Part shown: piece after piece, positions 1 through 4,940 of the stretch | Numbering within the stretch: position 1 is the stretch's first letter | Layout of the letters: each line of letters begins with the position of its first letter | Assembly (NCBI GenBank): GCA_002360295.1 | Contig: DEQI01000049.1 | Location: forward strand, 4,342-10,242 | DNA length: 5,901 nucleotides | Origin: Planococcaceae bacterium UBA3370 | GTDB lineage: Bacteria > Bacillota > Bacilli > Bacillales_A > Planococcaceae | Direction of reading: 5' to 3' | Notes under the pieces: model-generated | What the model was told of the DNA's origin: nothing | The model's input: only the letters and a program-made list of their open reading frames with translations | The model's database searches: none | Program-made: the position numbers and the translations under genes

Positions 1-9
1 AATTATTCT

Positions 10-37
10 ACGATAAATAAGATGAGAGAAACGATAA
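10..37. repeat. Short direct repeat ACGATAA x2 upstream of the response regulator gene
   Basis: ACGATAA occurs at 10-16 and again at 31-37, a 21-base offset, about two helical turns. OmpR-family regulators usually bind direct repeats on one DNA face and many control their own operon, so this could be an autoregulatory site. I see no convincing -35/-10 pair in bases 1-63, so the operon promoter may lie outside the window. A 7-bp repeat in AT-rich DNA can arise by chance. Confidence 0.2.
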
Positions 38-63
38 GTTATACCTCAATTACTTTGTATGCT

Positions 64-71
64 AAAGGAGG
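64..71 (+). promoter_or_regulatory. Ribosome binding site that fixes a TTG start
   Basis: AAAGGAGG, a near-perfect Shine-Dalgarno sequence, ends 8 bases before the TTG at 80. The upstream in-frame ATG at 59 lies before this site, so starting there would put the Shine-Dalgarno sequence inside the coding region. No comparable site precedes the ATG. The TTG is therefore the likely start. Confidence 0.85.
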
Positions 72-79
72 ATATCACT

Positions 80-766
80 TTGCAACGGATACTAATTATT
101 GAAGACGAGCCACAAATTGCACGCGTTCTACAGCTTGAACTAGAATTTGAAGGCTACGAAACGAAAATAGCCCATACCGGGACGGATGGACTTATTTTTT
201 ACCGGGAGTCACAGTGGGATTTAGTGCTATTAGATATTATGTTACCCGAAATGAATGGATTAGATGTGTTAAAGCGGATTCGTAAAACGGATGTTACGCC
301 CGTTATTTTATTAACAGCAAAAGATGATGTGAAGGATAAGGTGACAGGTCTGGACTTAGGTGCTAATGATTACATAACAAAGCCCTTTGATTTTGAAGAA
401 CTACTAGCTCGCATTCGTGTTGCGCTACGTTTTTCTGCACCAGCCGTTACAGCCCGTGATGTACTGAGCTTTGCAGATGTAACGGTAGATGAGCAAACGC
501 GAGAAGTATATCGAAATGGTCAGTTAATCTCTCTCACACCACGGGAATATGATTTACTTGTGCATTTTATGAAGCACCCACAGCACGTGCAATCTCGCGA
601 ACAAATTTTAAATGCTGTTTGGGGCTATGACTATTACGGTGATACGAATGTCGTCGATGTCTATGTCCGTTACTTACGTCAAAAGATGGACGCATTCGGT
701 ACCTCTCTATTACAAACAGTACGTGGTGTTGGCTACGTATTAAAGGAAGTAAACAATGAAGCTTAA
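80..766 (+). CDS. OmpR/PhoB-family response regulator (YkoG/ArlR-like)
   Basis: This is a cytoplasmic DNA-binding regulator that takes a phosphoryl group from the kinase encoded next to it. From TTG at 80 it is 228 residues, a normal length for the family. The receiver domain spans about residues 3-117 and has the acidic pair E8/D9, phosphoacceptor D52 (in LLDIMLPEMNG), switch T79 and Y98, and K101 in the KPF motif. A winged-helix effector domain spans about 127-223, with TPREYDLL, REQILNAVWG, TNVVDVYVRYLR and the closing TVRGVGYVLK wing. The next gene starts 11 nt before this stop, so the two are co-transcribed and probably translationally coupled. From memory the protein resembles B. subtilis YkoG and S. 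aureus ArlR. The PepSY gene downstream favours the Yko comparison, but a one-to-one assignment needs a tree. An in-frame ATG at 59 is the alternative start (235 aa). Confidence 0.95.
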   Translation: MQRILIIEDEPQIARVLQLELEFEGYETKIAHTGTDGLIFYRESQWDLVLLDIMLPEMNGLDVLKRIRKTDVTPVILLTAKDDVKDKVTGLDLGANDYITKPFDFEELLARIRVALRFSAPAVTARDVLSFADVTVDEQTREVYRNGQLISLTPREYDLLVHFMKHPQHVQSREQILNAVWGYDYYGDTNVVDVYVRYLRQKMDAFGTSLLQTVRGVGYVLKEVNNEA

Positions 767-2099
767 ATCCAAAATACTTGTTTTTTCTACACTCTTAACA
801 ACGATTATTTTAGTCGCTAGCTTTACCGGTATTTATTTACTTTACAAGCATTTAGCGTTTGAAACAGAATATGACCAAATGCAAAATAGGGCAGATGAAT
901 TACTAAGCGCAATTAGTCAACTTGATTCAGTTGAGGGCATTGAACCGTTATTACGGGCATATATCCCACCAAACGGTATGCTGCGGATTGTACAGGATCA
1001 TAACAACTTACTCAATATGCAAGCTACTTCAACCATTGAAAAGATTCCTTTTGTTTATGAGGAAAACAAGCCATATACTATTTCCGAGTGGCGTGGCGAG
1101 CCGATTATAGCAACCGCCTATCCCCTCATATGGCCAACAAATGAAATTGTCACATTACAGCTTGTACAGCCACTACACGACATTGCACAAAACATGGAGA
1201 TTTTGAAATGGATTTTATTTGTAATGACACTATTAGCCATTGTGCCGATTTATTTAGCTAGCACCGTACTCGTTCGTCTACTTATAAAACCGATTCAACA
1301 ATTAACGAATACGATGCAACATAATATTGCAACGAATCGTTATGAGCAATTACCGCAACCTACGTCTAAAGATGAAATGGCAGAAATGACTGCAACATAT
1401 AATGCACTCATGACGAAGCTCGAAGAAAATTATACGAAACAGCAGCAATTTGTCGGAAACGCATCCCATGAGCTAAAAACACCCCTTACTGTGATTGAAA
1501 GCTATGCTAAGCTTTTGGAAAGACGGGGCTTACAAAATGAACAGGTTGTTTATGAGGCACTCGCCGCCATTACGAAGGAAACCGCGAATATGAAAGATTT
1601 GATTGCCCAAATGCTACAGCTGGCAAGTGTCAGTGAAAATAATAAAGTAAATAAAAAGCCTGTTGCTATCATCTCCCTCTTGCAAGAAATAGCATTGAGT
1701 ATGCAACAAGCATATGGACGTGAAATTAAAATTATAGGAGAACGTTTGACGCTACAAACAGACCAAGCTAAACTCAAACAGCTACTGTACATTTTTTTAG
1801 ATAATGCTCGTAAATATAGTGATGGGCCTATTGAGGTAAAAGTATTAGCCGATAACGGACTAGCCAAAATCTCCATTACTGATTTCGGTATCGGTATTCC
1901 AGAGCAAGATTTACCCCATTTATTTGAACGCTTTTACCGGGTAGATAAAGATCGTAACCGAAAAACAGGAGGAACAGGCCTTGGACTATCCATTGCGCGC
2001 CAGCTTGCTGACTTACTTGGAGCGGAAGTAACCGTTACGAGTACTGTCCATGTCGGTACAACGGTAACGCTCACATTAAAGGAGGCTTCCTATGAATAA
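756..2099 (+). CDS. Membrane sensor histidine kinase, HAMP-containing (YkoH/ArlS-like)
   Basis: This is the partner of the preceding regulator: it autophosphorylates on histidine and passes the phosphate to D52. It has 447 residues. TM1 covers about 6-30, an extracytoplasmic sensor region about 31-148, TM2 about 150-177, and HAMP about 177-228. The dimerisation/H-box is NASHELKTPLT with H238, and the ATPase domain has the N-box around N350 (FLDNARKYS), G1 DFGIGIP (376-382), F-box ERFYRVD (391-397) and G2 GGTGLGLSIA (405-414). All catalytic motifs are intact. AAAGGAAG at 742-749, inside the end of the regulator gene, is the ribosome binding site. The gene overlaps its neighbours by 11 nt upstream and 8 nt downstream, as in a tight operon. 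The roughly 118-residue outer region matches no sensor fold I recognise by eye, so the stimulus is unknown. Family call is firm; naming it ykoH or arlS is not. Confidence 0.95.
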   Translation: MKLKSKILVFSTLLTTIILVASFTGIYLLYKHLAFETEYDQMQNRADELLSAISQLDSVEGIEPLLRAYIPPNGMLRIVQDHNNLLNMQATSTIEKIPFVYEENKPYTISEWRGEPIIATAYPLIWPTNEIVTLQLVQPLHDIAQNMEILKWILFVMTLLAIVPIYLASTVLVRLLIKPIQQLTNTMQHNIATNRYEQLPQPTSKDEMAEMTATYNALMTKLEENYTKQQQFVGNASHELKTPLTVIESYAKLLERRGLQNEQVVYEALAAITKETANMKDLIAQMLQLASVSENNKVNKKPVAIISLLQEIALSMQQAYGREIKIIGERLTLQTDQAKLKQLLYIFLDNARKYSDGPIEVKVLADNGLAKISITDFGIGIPEQDLPHLFERFYRVDKDRNRKTGGTGLGLSIARQLADLLGAEVTVTSTVHVGTTVTLTLKEASYE

Positions 2100-2700
2100 A
2101 AAAATAATGGCCTTACTTGTTGCCTCATTTATCATCAGTTACTTTGTATTTATTCAAATTGGCGGACTCCTAAAGCAGCAGCCAATGCAAGAAGATGAAA
2201 TTCGAACGCGTGTCGAAAATTTATACGCCGCTTCTGTTCAGTCTATCGTAACGAAAGAGCAAACAGCTCTGGTCTCTTTTACAACAGATAAAGGACTATA
2301 TGAAGTAGCGATTGACCGAGAAACAGGTCGCCCGTCTAACTTACTATTAGTACACGAAACGAATACGTATGCAGAGCAACCAACGGATAAAGAGGAAGTC
2401 GCAGTAGGAAATGAAGAAACGCCTGCAGAGGATAATAAGCAGCCTACCAATACACCAAATGAAAATGCTAAACCAAACACAGAAACGCCAACACAACAAC
2501 CTGCTTCTACGATTATTTCCGAGCAGCAAGCGATTCAAATTGCCTTAAAAGAACAACCCGGTGAGCTGGATAATGTGGATTACAAGGAAACCAATGATGG
2601 CGGCTACTATGAAATCGAAATCGAGCATGGCGATGCAGAAACGACTTTCATCATTCATGCAATCACTGGCAAAATTTTAGCGGTGTCATTTGATGATTAA
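2092..2700 (+). CDS. Membrane-anchored PepSY-domain protein (first of two)
   Basis: It has 202 residues. An N-terminal hydrophobic segment (about 5-24) has no lipobox, so it is probably a membrane anchor with the rest outside the cell. A degenerate PepSY-like unit covers about 35-88 (DEIRTRVENLY to RETGRPSNLLLV). A Pro/Thr/Glu/Asn-rich linker follows at about 93-138, then a clearer PepSY domain at about 140-200: ISEQQAIQIALKEQ, a YYEIEIEHG strand, then HAITGKILAVSFDD. PepSY domains are known as inhibitory propeptide or extracytoplasmic accessory modules; the target here is unknown. A strong AAAGGAGG at 2078-2085 serves ATG 2092, and the start overlaps the kinase stop by 8 nt, which implies co-expression and perhaps a role tuning the kinase. 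B. subtilis ykoGHI likewise has a PepSY gene (ykoI) after a two-component pair. The linker is low-complexity, typical of an exported tether. Confidence 0.87.
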   Translation: MNKKIMALLVASFIISYFVFIQIGGLLKQQPMQEDEIRTRVENLYAASVQSIVTKEQTALVSFTTDKGLYEVAIDRETGRPSNLLLVHETNTYAEQPTDKEEVAVGNEETPAEDNKQPTNTPNENAKPNTETPTQQPASTIISEQQAIQIALKEQPGELDNVDYKETNDGGYYEIEIEHGDAETTFIIHAITGKILAVSFDD

Positions 2701-2714
2701 TTTTCTCATCAAAT
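2688..2714 (+). terminator. Hairpin over the stop codon of the first PepSY gene, possible weak terminator
   Basis: ATTTGATGA (2688-2696) pairs perfectly with TCATCAAAT (2706-2714) around a 9-base loop that contains the stop codon. The stem is 9 bp but AT-rich, and no run of T follows directly. On its own it is a poor intrinsic terminator; it may instead protect the mRNA end or allow partial read-through into the next PepSY gene. Confidence 0.35.
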
Positions 2715-2718
2715 TCTA

Positions 2719-2737
2719 ATGTTTCTCTCAGAGACAT
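2719..2737. promoter_or_regulatory. Dyad before the second PepSY gene: operator or weak terminator
   Basis: ATGTTTCT (2719-2726) and AGAGACAT (2730-2737) form an inverted repeat with 7 of 8 Watson-Crick pairs (the eighth is a T-G wobble) and a CTC centre. As RNA it would be an 8-bp hairpin, followed by the T-rich stretch 2739-2753, so it could help end the three-gene operon. As DNA it lies where a -35 element would sit for the TATAAT at 2753, so it could be an operator. The sequence does not decide between these. Confidence 0.35.
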
Positions 2738-2752
2738 CTCATTTTCCCTTTT

Positions 2753-2758
2753 TATAAT
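2753..2758 (+). promoter_or_regulatory. Putative -10 box for the second PepSY gene
   Basis: A consensus TATAAT sits 29 bases before the ATG at 2788, so a start site near 2765 would leave a short leader carrying the ribosome binding site. No recognisable TTGACA-like -35 lies 16-18 bases upstream, where the sequence is around AGAGAC. If real, this promoter may need an activator, and the two-component regulator encoded upstream is an obvious candidate. It fits the gene being separable from the operon. Confidence 0.5.
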
Positions 2759-2787
2759 GAAACTACAAATAAAAAGGAGTGAGTACA

Positions 2788-3348
2788 ATGAAAAAATTGA
2801 TTATAATCCCAACAGTGTTAGTAGGCATCATCGGAGGTTACATTTTCGCTCAATCAGACATCATGACATCAGCAGAGAACGCTCCAACTATTACTGCTGA
2901 ACAAGCGAAAAAGATTGCATTAAATCAATATGATGGAAACATTATCGATTTTGAGTACGACCGTGATGATTTAGTACCGCACTACGAAATTGAAATTAAA
3001 AATGACAACGAAAAAATTGATTTATATATCGATGCAGTATCTGGTGAAGTAACAGTAAAAGAGCGTGAAGTTTTGAACAAAAATACTAACGCGCAAGTAA
3101 ATAATACAAACACAACAAATTCAACATCTACTCAAGATCAAACGACTACTATAATAACAGAACAAGAAGCAATTGCTATTGCTCAAAAGAAAGCACAAGG
3201 AACTGTCACAAAAGTAGAACTTGATGAAGATGACAACATTTTAATTTATGAAATTGACATTAAAAATGGCCAGACAGAATATGATTTTGAAATTCACGCT
3301 ACAACTGGCAAAATCCTTAAATATGAAATGGATCGTGACAACGACTAA
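2788..3348 (+). CDS. Secreted or membrane-anchored tandem PepSY-domain protein (second of two)
   Basis: It has 186 residues from ATG 2788. An in-frame GTG at 2779 lies inside the ribosome binding site (AAAAAGGAGTG, 2771-2781) and is rejected as the start. The N-terminus MKKLIIIPTVLVGIIGGYIFAQ is a signal peptide or anchor without a lipobox cysteine. Two PepSY units follow: about 33-91 (ITAEQAKKIALNQYDG, then HYEIEIKND, then IDAVSGEVTVKE) and about 121-181 (IITEQEAIAIAQKKAQG, then IYEIDIKNG, then IHATTGKILKYEM). An Asn/Thr-rich linker at about 97-122 separates them. The mature part is acidic, ending DRDND. The layout matches the preceding PepSY protein, so the pair probably arose by duplication. 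A partly separate promoter and a strong downstream terminator make it a possible single-gene unit. The likely site of action is outside the membrane; partner and substrate are unknown. Confidence 0.88.
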   Translation: MKKLIIIPTVLVGIIGGYIFAQSDIMTSAENAPTITAEQAKKIALNQYDGNIIDFEYDRDDLVPHYEIEIKNDNEKIDLYIDAVSGEVTVKEREVLNKNTNAQVNNTNTTNSTSTQDQTTTIITEQEAIAIAQKKAQGTVTKVELDEDDNILIYEIDIKNGQTEYDFEIHATTGKILKYEMDRDND

Positions 3349-3364
3349 TTAAAAACCCCCTACT

Positions 3365-3400
3365 AAACGCATCAGGAATTCAAATTCTTGATGCGTTTTT
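3365..3400 (+). terminator. Strong intrinsic terminator after the PepSY region
   Basis: AAACGCATCA (3365-3374) pairs perfectly with TGATGCGTTT (3389-3398). The inner GAATT (3376-3380) and AATTC (3383-3387) extend the stem through a G-T wobble (3375/3388) to about 16 pairs with a tiny loop. A TTTTT run (3396-3400) follows. It lies 16 bases past the second PepSY stop and should end transcription of the signalling cluster. Confidence 0.93.
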
Positions 3401-3607
3401 CTATATAACGCTTTCGAAATCAACGCTTCTTAAGAACTTCCCCCAGCCGTTAAAAATTAACCAAACATTCATGTCATTTAAGTGCATTTTTAATGCATAA
3501 TATGGGAATAAAAACATGTCCTTAGAACTAGGAATATGTTCTTTTTTCTGTATTTACACTATATACAAGTTATTTATTATATAAATCTCTAAGTTTTCTG
3601 AATTCAC
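3401..3607. other. AT-rich intergenic stretch with short palindromes and no gene
   Basis: I find no credible coding sequence or known RNA gene here. It contains a 10-bp palindrome TTCTTAAGAA (3427-3436), a dyad GTTAA-AAA-TTAAC (3449-3461) and a small inverted repeat TGCAT/ATGCA (3483-3497). A weak terminator-like hairpin lies at 3513-3547 (listed separately). In sequence this AT-rich, short palindromes are expected fairly often by chance. Confidence 0.5.
3513..3547 (+). terminator. Weak terminator-like hairpin ahead of the transporter gene
   Basis: AACAT (3513-3517) pairs with ATGTT (3536-3540) and TCCT (3519-3522) with AGGA (3530-3533), giving 9 pairs with a small internal loop and a 7-base loop. 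CTTTTTT (3541-3547) follows directly. The T-run placement is right for an intrinsic terminator, but the stem is interrupted and no gene lies between it and the strong terminator at 3365-3400. It could end a small unannotated RNA or act as an attenuator. I see no ligand-binding RNA motif upstream. Confidence 0.35.
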
Positions 3608-3636
3608 TTGCTATTAAGATATTAAATATTTAAAAT
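3608..3636 (+). promoter_or_regulatory. Putative SigA promoter of the transporter gene
   Basis: TTGCTA (3608-3613, 4 of 6 to consensus) and TAAAAT (3631-3636, 5 of 6) are separated by the optimal 17 bases. Transcription would start near 3643, leaving a leader of about 23 bases with the ribosome binding site AAAGGCGGTG (3651-3660) before ATG 3666. No operator is evident. AT-rich surroundings raise the chance-match rate. Confidence 0.55.
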
Positions 3637-3665
3637 AATAAGACAACTATAAAGGCGGTGCACTT

Positions 3666-4604
3666 ATGAATTTTTTAGAGAAAATCGGTAAATTTGCTGG
3701 TAATACTTTTGCCATTTGGGTATTAGTTGCAGCTGGCTTAGCGATATGGATTCCGGATAACTTTACATGGCTAGGGGCTTATGTTACAACCCTTCTCGGA
3801 ATTGTTATGTTTGGAATGGGGATGACCTTATCGCTAAATGATTTCAAACTAATTTTGCAGCATCCAAAAGGCGTATTAATCGGCGTAGTATCACAATTCG
3901 TTGTCATGCCATCACTAGCATTCATTTTAGCCAAGGCATTTGCCTTACCTCCTGAAATTGCTGTAGGTGTCATCTTAGTAGGCTGCTGCCCAGGTGGAAC
4001 AGCATCAAACGTGATGACGTTTTTAGCAAAAGGAAATACAGCATTATCGGTAACGATTACATCAATCACAACATTACTAGCACCAATCGTTACACCTGCA
4101 TTGATTTACTTATTAGCGAGTGAATGGCTACCTGTATCATTCAGCGCGATGTTTATGTCTGTAGTAAAAGTGGTGTTAATTCCTATCGTTTTAGGGGTTG
4201 TGGCACAGCTATTATTCAAACCTGTAGTAAAAAAAGCTATACCGGTACTACCATTAGTATCCGTAGTAGCCATCGTATTAATTGTTGCAGCTGTTGTTAG
4301 CGGAAGTCGCGACAGAATTTTAGAAACAGGTGCATTAATTTTCGCCATCGTTATTTTACATAATGGACTAGGCTTATTAATAGGCTTCCTCATTGCGAAG
4401 CTGTTTAAACTTGATTATGCAGACCAAAAAGCAGTTTCGATTGAAGTCGGCATGCAAAACTCTGGTTTAGGTGCTTCTTTAGCAACGGCCCACTTTGATC
4501 CGATTTCGGCTGTGCCAAGTGCGATTTTTAGTTTCTGGCATAACATTTCAGGTCCACTTCTAGCAACCTACTGGAGTGCAAAAGCCGAACGTATGAAAAA
4601 ATAA
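3666..4604 (+). CDS. Bile acid:sodium symporter (BASS) family transporter, YocS-like
   Basis: This is a cytoplasmic-membrane secondary transporter expected to couple sodium entry to uptake of an organic anion. It has 312 residues and about ten hydrophobic helices, the usual bacterial BASS size. The first half carries GIVMFGMGMTLSLNDF (about 45-60), Q77 and the crossover motif CCPGGTASNV (107-116); the second half carries EVGMQNSGLGASLA (260-273). Residues equivalent, from memory, to the sodium ligands of the Neisseria ASBT structure are all present: Q77, S114, N115, S128, T132, E260, V261, M263 and Q264. N265 also matches a substrate-pocket residue. The physiological substrate cannot be read from sequence; family members move bile acids, ketopantoate/pantoate or other carboxylates, and free-living Bacillales rarely meet bile acids. 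It appears to be a single-gene unit between its own promoter and a strong terminator. The ribosome binding site is AAAGGCGGTG. Confidence 0.93.
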   Translation: MNFLEKIGKFAGNTFAIWVLVAAGLAIWIPDNFTWLGAYVTTLLGIVMFGMGMTLSLNDFKLILQHPKGVLIGVVSQFVVMPSLAFILAKAFALPPEIAVGVILVGCCPGGTASNVMTFLAKGNTALSVTITSITTLLAPIVTPALIYLLASEWLPVSFSAMFMSVVKVVLIPIVLGVVAQLLFKPVVKKAIPVLPLVSVVAIVLIVAAVVSGSRDRILETGALIFAIVILHNGLGLLIGFLIAKLFKLDYADQKAVSIEVGMQNSGLGASLATAHFDPISAVPSAIFSFWHNISGPLLATYWSAKAERMKK

Positions 4605-4621
4605 ATGTCAGGTCTTTTTTC

Positions 4622-4656
4622 AGGGAGATATCTCACATGAGATACTCCCTTTTTTT
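4622..4656 (+). terminator. Strong intrinsic terminator of the transporter gene
   Basis: AGGGAG (4622-4627) pairs with CTCCCT (4645-4650), and after a single bulged A (4628), TATCTC (4629-4634) pairs with GAGATA (4639-4644) around the loop ACAT. Seven T residues (4650-4656) follow. It lies 18 bases past the transporter stop and insulates the next transcription unit. Confidence 0.94.
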
Positions 4657-4687
4657 GTGCTTTTTAGATGATTATTGTTTCACACGA

Positions 4688-4732
4688 AAAATGGCATATA
4701 TTTCTGTATACATTTTTCAAATATATCATTTT
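4688..4732. promoter_or_regulatory. AT-rich dyad just upstream of the lipoprotein promoter
   Basis: AAAATG (4688-4693) plus ATATATTT (4696-4703) is mirrored by AAATATAT (4719-4726) plus CATTTT (4727-4732), giving 14 complementary pairs with a GC bulge. The centre contains the palindrome GTATAC (4706-4711). It ends 18 bases before the TATAAT at 4751, covering the -35 zone, a position suited to a regulator site. The low complexity of AT-rich DNA keeps confidence modest. Confidence 0.3.
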
Positions 4733-4747
4733 AATCATACATAATAG

Positions 4748-4756
4748 TGGTATAAT
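4748..4756 (+). promoter_or_regulatory. Extended -10 promoter driving the structured leader and lipoprotein
   Basis: TGG followed by TATAAT is a perfect extended -10 (TGnTATAAT). The -35 zone is poor (about TTTTAA at 4729-4734, spacer 16), which extended -10 promoters tolerate. The predicted start is near 4763, giving a leader of about 178 bases before ATG 4941. No other credible promoter lies between here and the gene. Confidence 0.72.
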
Positions 4757-4762
4757 GCAGAA

Positions 4763-4940
4763 ATGTATAAAGTGAATCTTCAATCAGTGGGGTTTCCTTC
4801 CCCACTGATTGTTAGATGAACCAATCGGGCTTTTAGGGGCAGTTGATCCCCCACTTTGAAAATTTAGTTTCTCTCCACTTCTTGAAGTGGGGGTCTTACT
4901 GCCCGTTAATCTGCGATAACGTAAGAAAGGCGGTCATTAT
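4763..4940 (+). ncRNA. Long structured 5' leader of the lipoprotein gene, candidate cis-regulatory RNA or palindromic mobile-element relic
   Basis: After hairpin I (4781-4811), GGGCAGT (4837-4843) pairs with ACTGCCC (4898-4904), GA with TC, and CCCCCACTT (4848-4856) with AAGTGGGGG (4885-4893). This makes a stem of about 18 pairs with small bulges. Competing pairings exist. CGGGC (4826-4830) pairs with GCCCG (4901-4905), with AGAT (4814-4817) and ATCT (4909-4912) outside it. A local hairpin CCACTT-CTTG-AAGTGG (4875-4890) reuses the 3' arm. No U-tract terminator and no direct masking of AAAGGCGG (4926-4933) are seen. It fits no riboswitch, T-box or other named RNA that I can recognise. Nested palindromes of this kind also occur at IS200/IS605 ends and in small dispersed repeats derived from them, so a DNA-level origin is equally open. 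The structure is seen in the sequence; the function is inference. Confidence 0.6.
4781..4811. repeat. Perfect 12-bp inverted repeat (leader hairpin I)
   Basis: CAATCAGTGGGG (4781-4792) and CCCCACTGATTG (4800-4811) are exact reverse complements around the loop TTTCCTT. It begins about 18 bases after the predicted transcription start. No T-run follows, so it is not an intrinsic terminator. Its GTGGGG/CCCCAC module recurs in the second part of the leader. Confidence 0.9.

Noticed and set aside
922..1110. 62-codon plus-strand open frame inside the kinase gene
   Set aside because: It is out of frame with the intact kinase and has no ribosome binding site or domain.
1550..1876. 108-codon open frame on the minus strand inside the kinase gene
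   Set aside because: It lies wholly opposite the ATPase domain of an intact kinase, has no plausible ribosome binding site or recognisable domain, and its composition is that of an antisense shadow.
2238..2538. Two minus-strand open frames opposite the first PepSY gene
   Set aside because: They overlap each other and a well-supported gene, and arise from the low-complexity linker read in reverse.
2779..2787. GTG start three codons upstream of the second PepSY ATG
   Set aside because: The GTG is part of the Shine-Dalgarno sequence (AAAAAGGAGTG); the ATG at 2788 has correct spacing and gives a canonical MKK signal peptide.
3401..3665. Possible riboswitch or T-box ahead of the transporter gene
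   Set aside because: I found no T-box GGTGG-type sequence, no known aptamer core and no terminator/antiterminator pair; only weak isolated palindromes are present.
3779..4393. Two minus-strand open frames opposite the transporter gene
   Set aside because: Stop-free antisense frames are common opposite membrane proteins; there is no start signal or family resemblance.
4763..4819. An 18-codon open frame (MYKVNLQSVGFPSPLIVR) beginning at the predicted transcription start and running through leader hairpin I, a possible leaderless leader peptide
   Set aside because: It has no ribosome binding site, and its sequence is dictated by the perfect inverted repeat, so structure explains it better than coding. 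No run of regulatory codons is seen.
4781..4912. CRISPR array or tRNA-like reading of the repeated GC modules
   Set aside because: The modules are inverted and alternate, not direct repeats with regular spacers, and no cloverleaf or CCA end can be drawn.
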